From NCBI RefSeq assembly GCF_032362555.1, contig NC_083529.1, positions 1,116,001 through 1,180,000 on the forward strand: a DNA stretch of 64,000 nt. Reading direction: 5' to 3'. The DNA comes from Amyelois transitella. Lineage: Eukaryota > Arthropoda > Insecta > Lepidoptera > Pyralidae. The position numbers were made by a program, and so were the translations under genes. Shown one piece after another: positions 59,641 to 64,000 of the stretch. The notes beneath the pieces were generated by a model. The model worked only from the letters and a program-made list of their open reading frames with translations. It made no database searches and was not told where the DNA came from. Position 1 is the first letter of the stretch, and each line of letters opens with the position of its first letter.

Positions 59641-60857
59641 TAGGGGAGAGCGGGGCTGGTGTTAACAGGGGTAAGAATTAACAAGCTTATTCCTGCCAAA
59701 CGTAAAGTGTTAAAAATATGAGACTCGGTTTAGAAATACTATATACGCAGCCGAACGTGTCCAGGCTTGTCAGTTGCCGGCCAGCCATCGCATGTAATAG
59801 TTGTGAGTAGTGACCTCGGATTGACAGGTAAGAGAACTTTTCTTGTGTTGCAATAAATTGATTTAAGACTTATTTATTCCCTAAATTGATTTAAAGTTTA
59901 TACTAAATCAAACTGTAATTTATTGACAGTGAAACTATATTATTTGTTTGTAATTATTTTGACTAGATTATTTGCTGTAATTGGTTAAGTAAAAAAAGTA
60001 GCCTTGGGGCTAAAATTAACAAATTGAGTGGGGTAAGTATTAACATGTTAAGTATTGAGTATTAACATGTTAATACTTACCCCGTATGTAGGTATACATA
60101 TAGTATTAACTAAGTGTTTTTTTACAATAGTATTTTTTTTTGTAGAATGAGAAACAAGGAAGAGCACAAGGGGGTCTACATTTCAAGAAGTATTTGAGTT
60201 AGCAGCTAAAGAAGTTCTGGAAAAAAATAGAAAGTATATAGACTAATGATTGTTGAGTACTTATAGTTAATTGAAAAGATTATGTTGTTGCTGTTGAAGA
60301 AGATATTATTTTATATACCTTATTAGGACTCTATAAGACTGTTAACAGTAAAAAGTTTATTTAATTTTTATACATTAAGTTTAAATTGTTATGTGTGTCA
60401 ATATTATATAGGCTTAAAAATCATTTGACTGTGAGAATGATTGTTAATTAGTGTAGATTTAAAACAATATACTATATTCTTTCAGTTTCTATTATAAAAA
60501 GAACTGATTTATTTAATCTTAAGTACAATAAAACATTTTTATTAATATAAAATACATTTTATTTATGTATTTTAATAGAATTATAGTCTGTGTTAATTAT
60601 TGCCCCTTGCGTTAATACTTACCCCAGCTCTGTTAATATTTGCCCCAGATACGGGGTATGTCTTAACAAACGACTTTTTTGGTTTTGATTAGTCTGTTTC
60701 TAAAAGTACTTACCTAGCTGATAGTTTTTGTTACTAATATCATAGCCAGATAATCAAAGCATGTTATAAACAAAAAACAAAACAAAAATGTTAATTACTA
60801 TTGAAAATATAAACCATAATGCAAAATTTGTTAGTACCAGCCCCGCTCTCCCCTACT
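59641..60857. mobile_element. inverted-repeat DNA transposon, non-autonomous
   Basis: Perfect terminal inverted repeats of at least 20 bp: taggggagagcggggctggt at 59641-59660, and its complement at 60838-60857. If the outer TA is the target duplication, the element proper starts GGGGAGAG. It contains repeated GTTAATACTTACCCC-type motifs in both orientations (60030, 60067, 60611, 60631). A TA duplication with these ends suggests a Tc1/mariner/pogo relative. Most of the interior is AT-rich and non-coding. Confidence 0.8.
60147..60245 (+). pseudogene. possible transposase N-terminal remnant
   Basis: ATG-initiated MRNKEEHKG, then after a one-base shift TFQEVFELAAKEVLEKNRKY and stop. The pattern is like the first helix of psq/CENP-B-type DNA-binding domains. 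This is weak evidence: only ~33 residues, two frames. Confidence 0.25.
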
Positions 60858-60903
60858 GTTGGCTCTGGCTACCCCGCAAGGGATATAGACGTGTATGTAT
60901 GTA

Positions 60904-61597
60904 TTTTAAGAGCTGTACTACAACATTTGTTTTATTGGCGTAAATAAATAATTAAGAATATATCTTCACGAATGATATAATTACTAGTCACATGGTCAAT
61001 CATTCATTCATTCATTCAACTTCTTTTTGGGAATTCCCACGGACGCGGAGCCACGTGCAAAAGCTAGGTAACAACCGACTAAGTCGGCGGCAAGTTAAAA
61101 GGATAGCAAATAAAGTTGGTATATTGCCAATTGCATTTTTATTTGAAACAGATGAGTTTTGACAAAACAATTGCTGGTTTTTTTGTTTACGTCAGGTAAG
61201 TACAGGTAGTGTAATCTATTATTGCATTGAATTTTGTAAAAAGAGAACCGCCTTCAAAGGTTGTCCTCCTTTTTGAAGTCTGTTTAAATTCTAAAACCAT
61301 CTCCTAAGATTCCTACCTAGGGGCCAAAATTTAAATAACAATATTTTTAACTCTGTAATTTTGAATAGTTTTTTTTTTATTATTTACTAATTAATATTAG
61401 TTGTATTTTTATGAAATAAACAGACTCATTTCTTCTAAGTGTAACAAACATTTTACTTACAGGTCAAATTGAGAACCATCTTTTTTAAGGCGGTTAAAAG
61501 TATCAATTATAATCCCTTTGAAGTTGGGCTACTTAAGGGCGTCGATAGCCTAAAATACTGTTAAATAAGACCAAGTCTTGTTCTTCTGATTACTTCT
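60904..61597. other. AT-rich spacer
   Basis: (CATT)n at 61001-61018 and a Helitron-like end near 61030-61068. No gene was seen. Confidence 0.45.
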
Positions 61598-61700
61598 TCC
61601 CCCTGGCTTTAGTCCCGGTTGCATCCTCACCACTCTGAAAAGGAGCCCGGGGTATGCCTTTGACCATGGATCCTGGATTGGGTGAGTCAGGTTTTTATTT
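61598..61700 (-). repeat. SINE2 3' body fragment
   Basis: ccctggctttagtcccggtt to gattgggtgagtcaggtttt. Confidence 0.55.
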
Positions 61701-62059
61701 TTTTAAACAGTCTTGTTTATACAAATCTCTATGGTAATTATTAAATTACCAGGAGGATAATGACAGACGATTGTTATACCAAATTGACTTCGACAGTCAC
61801 TAAAATCATTAGTGATTAGGTTAATGAGATAATTATAAAAAAAGAAATAACAAAATAACATGTTTATATAGGAAAAACAAACACTTAGTAAACAGCTGTG
61901 GTAAACAAATCAGGTAATTTTCTAATGATGTTTACTATAGTTCCTAGCACTAATAGGAAAAAGAATAGGGCCAAATTAAAATTTAAAACTTTATTGTAAA
62001 ACATAGGTAAGTAGTACAGATCTGTTACATGTCTTTATAGTATCACTGCTACTGCATAT
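61701..62059. other. spacer
   Basis: A RepA-head scrap near 61938-61975; nothing else was recognised. Confidence 0.4.
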
Positions 62060-62260
62060 GTTTCCCATGGATGTCAAAAAGGCGACTAAGGGATAGACTT
62101 AATAACTTGGGATTCTTCTTTTAAGCGATGGGCTAGCAACCTGTCACTATTTGAATCTCAATTCTATCATTAAACCAAACAGCTGAACGTGGCCTATCTT
62201 TTCAAGACTGGCTCTGTCTACCCCGCAAGGGATATAGACGTGAAAATATGAATGTATGTA
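62060..62260 (+). repeat. RepA, head missing
   Basis: tttcccatggatgtcaaaaa to atatgaatgtatg. Confidence 0.75.
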
Positions 62261-62575
62261 CAAGAAACCCTTTGAAACATTCTATGCCAAGGAACTTGAT
62301 ACTAATTTATAGAATCCAATACCAATGAATTTCTCACTACACCCACGCTGCGTCATATGACGGTAGTAGCCGTCCATTAATAGTTTATTCCTGATCCTAT
62401 CCTAACGTTCTAGATTCCCAGTAGATTTATGTTTAACTGGGTTTTGTTCATAGCTTCCGTTAATTTCTATATCCGAGGTAATTCCCACTTAGTGTGCCTC
62501 TAGACGATGGACTAAAATAGGACCGATTGAATGTCTTCAAAAAGCGAGATGTTGAGAGTACTGTAATCGTCGAAT
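62261..62575. other. spacer
   Basis: No gene or repeat family recognised. Confidence 0.45.
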
Positions 62576-62680
62576 ATGCATGAAAAGAGTAATGAGTGTG
62601 GAGGAAGCAGGTGAGGTCTGTAAGGATTTTAGCAAGTGGAAAGACATAGTTTCTACCTATAGTATGTATGTAGGCGATAG
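62576..62680 (+). repeat. RTE-like LINE 3' end, degenerate
   Basis: Encodes MKRVMSVEEAGEVCKDFSKW-like residues. The tail is atagtatgtatgta with the gaggcgtgatt block lost. Confidence 0.6.
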
Positions 62681-62779
62681 AGTAAGACCATATGCCTCTA
62701 AACCCAGCGGTTTGGCAAGTGCGTTGAATTGTCATTCAATCAGTGAGTCAGTCTGTGTTCTATTTTATATATAAAAAGA

Positions 62780-62975
62780 TAGATAGATAGATAAAACTCT
62801 TTATTGCACCATAAGAGTAAAACATATAAAGCAGCACAAAACAGATAGAGATGGTAAACAAAGGCGCACTTATAGCTAATGCAATCTCTTCCAGTCAACC
62901 TTTGGGTGGAAGGAGACCAAACAGGAGAATATAGACTTCCTGGTTCAATCCCATCGTCCTAGATCCCTTTTAGGT
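62780..62975 (-). repeat. probable non-LTR 3' end with (GATA)n tail
   Basis: agatagatagatag then aaactctttattgcaccata. The block aactcttta.tgca also occurs at 6064 and 16373. Assignment by appearance only. Confidence 0.4.
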
Positions 62976-63121
62976 TTATTAACTTTGTCTGGGTTTGTCT
63001 GTCTGCGTGTCGCTTTGAAAGCGATTGCCAAAACTCTTCTCTTACATTGGATGCCGACCTCATATTAATATTTTGTATGCCAAATTGGTTTGATAATATT
63101 TTCGAGCGTCGATTTATATAT

Positions 63122-63185
63122 TATGTCGTAAAAGGCGACTAACGGATAGGCTTATAAATTTGGGATTCCACTTGTAGGCGATGGC
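63122..63185 (+). repeat. RepA middle fragment
   Basis: atgtcgtaaaaggcgactaa to acttgtaggcgatgg. Confidence 0.65.
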
Positions 63186-63193
63186 GATTTCTT

Positions 63194-63352
63194 CGCTCCT
63201 AATAGTTGCAGCGTGATTTTATATAGCCTAAAGCCTTCCTCGATAAATGGTCTATTCAACATAAAAAGAATTGTTCAATTCAAACCAGTAGTTCCTGAGA
63301 TTAGCGCGTTCAAACAAACAAACAAACTCTTCAGCTTTATAATATATATTAC
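63194..63352 (-). repeat. Helitron-like H2, 5' two-thirds
   Basis: gctcctaatagttgcagcgt to cttcagctttataatatat. The CTAG end is missing, replaced by the RepA piece. Confidence 0.6.
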
Positions 63353-64000
63353 TCTTTATAATATATTATAGATAAACAATAAGTATAAAAATAACAAAAA
63401 ATATTTAATAATCCTTGATTAATTAAACTTGATTAAAAAAACAGTTCATATGAAAATTAAGTCTGCGGCTTGGCATATAACAAAAGTGTTTTAAAAGCAA
63501 TTGTGTTAAGAGCGGCTCACAGTAGAATTATACCAATTACATGCTATTATTCAGTACCGATTTTTTTCTATTCATGACCCAACAATGAATGACAAGTATG
63601 ATCAAATCAAACTTTAAAAAGAGGGTAACGTTTCTGTTAATGTTACAGCAAAATCTGTTTTGACATGATGTAAATTAGATGGTTTTTACAATGTTCATAA
63701 TGATGTTTGAAATGCAGTAAGCATAATAAGTATTGAATTAAAGTGCATTCTTTACTATTTGTAATTTGCCCTTTTAGAGTTTGGACTCTAATTTTGTGAG
63801 GCAGAATTCAAAATGGCTTTGCTTGTGATTTGTTTAGTCATGATCTATTTTGTTCATAGTATTATTGAGAATTAGGGAATCGTAACATTATTAATAGAAA
63901 TGTAAGTAATAGTTTTTTGTTATGATCCTAATATTAACAGACAAAATTAACGTTACCTATTAAAAATATCAGTGAGCTTTATGCTCTGACCATTATGCAT
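63353..64000. other. AT-rich spacer, no gene
   Basis: Nothing recognised to the window end. Confidence 0.5.

Larger units (their letters stand above)
59438..60903 (+). repeat. RepA split by a 1.2-kb inverted-repeat element
   Basis: Head and body 59438-59640 end tcagtcttttcag. The last third resumes ctgttggctctggctaccc at 60858-60903. Confidence 0.8.

Overview
The window looks like nuclear DNA of a lepidopteran insect (moth or butterfly). It is AT-rich. The genes are split into short exons with clean GT..AG introns, and the introns and spacers are packed with transposable-element families typical of Lepidoptera: RTE-like LINEs, tRNA-derived SINEs, short Helitron-like elements flanked by A and T with 5'-TC and CTAG-3' ends, mariner, and MITEs. 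No bacterial or viral gene was seen.

Three spliced genes occupy the left 36 kb. (1) 4850-14822, + strand, nine exons, 449 aa: a vanin/biotinidase-like (nitrilase superfamily) secreted protein. It appears to be a pseudoenzyme, because the expected catalytic Cys and Glu are replaced and only the Lys is kept. (2) 16158-21548, - strand, six exons, 282 aa: a chymotrypsin-like serine protease with an intact H/D/S triad, Gly at the S1-pocket position, a TATA+Inr core promoter and an unusual acidic-then-basic C-terminal tail. A tRNA-Leu(CAG) gene lies in its first intron. (3) 27097-35740, + strand, eleven exons, 451 aa: a serine protease homologue that has lost the catalytic His and Asp and carries a ~140-residue C-terminal extension of unknown function. 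Exon phases join without error in all three models.

The remaining ~28 kb has no host protein gene that I can recognise. It holds a 1321-bp mariner with TA duplications, inverted termini and one in-frame stop; a tRNA-Gly(TCC); a ~1.2-kb inverted-repeat element; and dense repeats.

The dominant feature is a ~255-bp repeat, here called RepA, with about 65 full or partial copies in both orientations. Its last ~45 bp and (TATG)n tail match the 3' end of the RTE-like LINE in the same window, so RepA behaves like a SINE that borrows the LINE tail. Several copies are nested or arranged as inverted pairs, and one has its first 20 bp amplified into an 11-unit array. Other families: SINE1 and SINE2 (tRNA-derived), C1/C2 (3' ends of a second non-LTR element), MITE-D, and Helitron-like H1-H5. 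The repeats have altered the genes visibly: a duplicated splice acceptor, a LINE tail abutting a stop codon, and minisatellites in introns. Family names are local labels; no database was searched.
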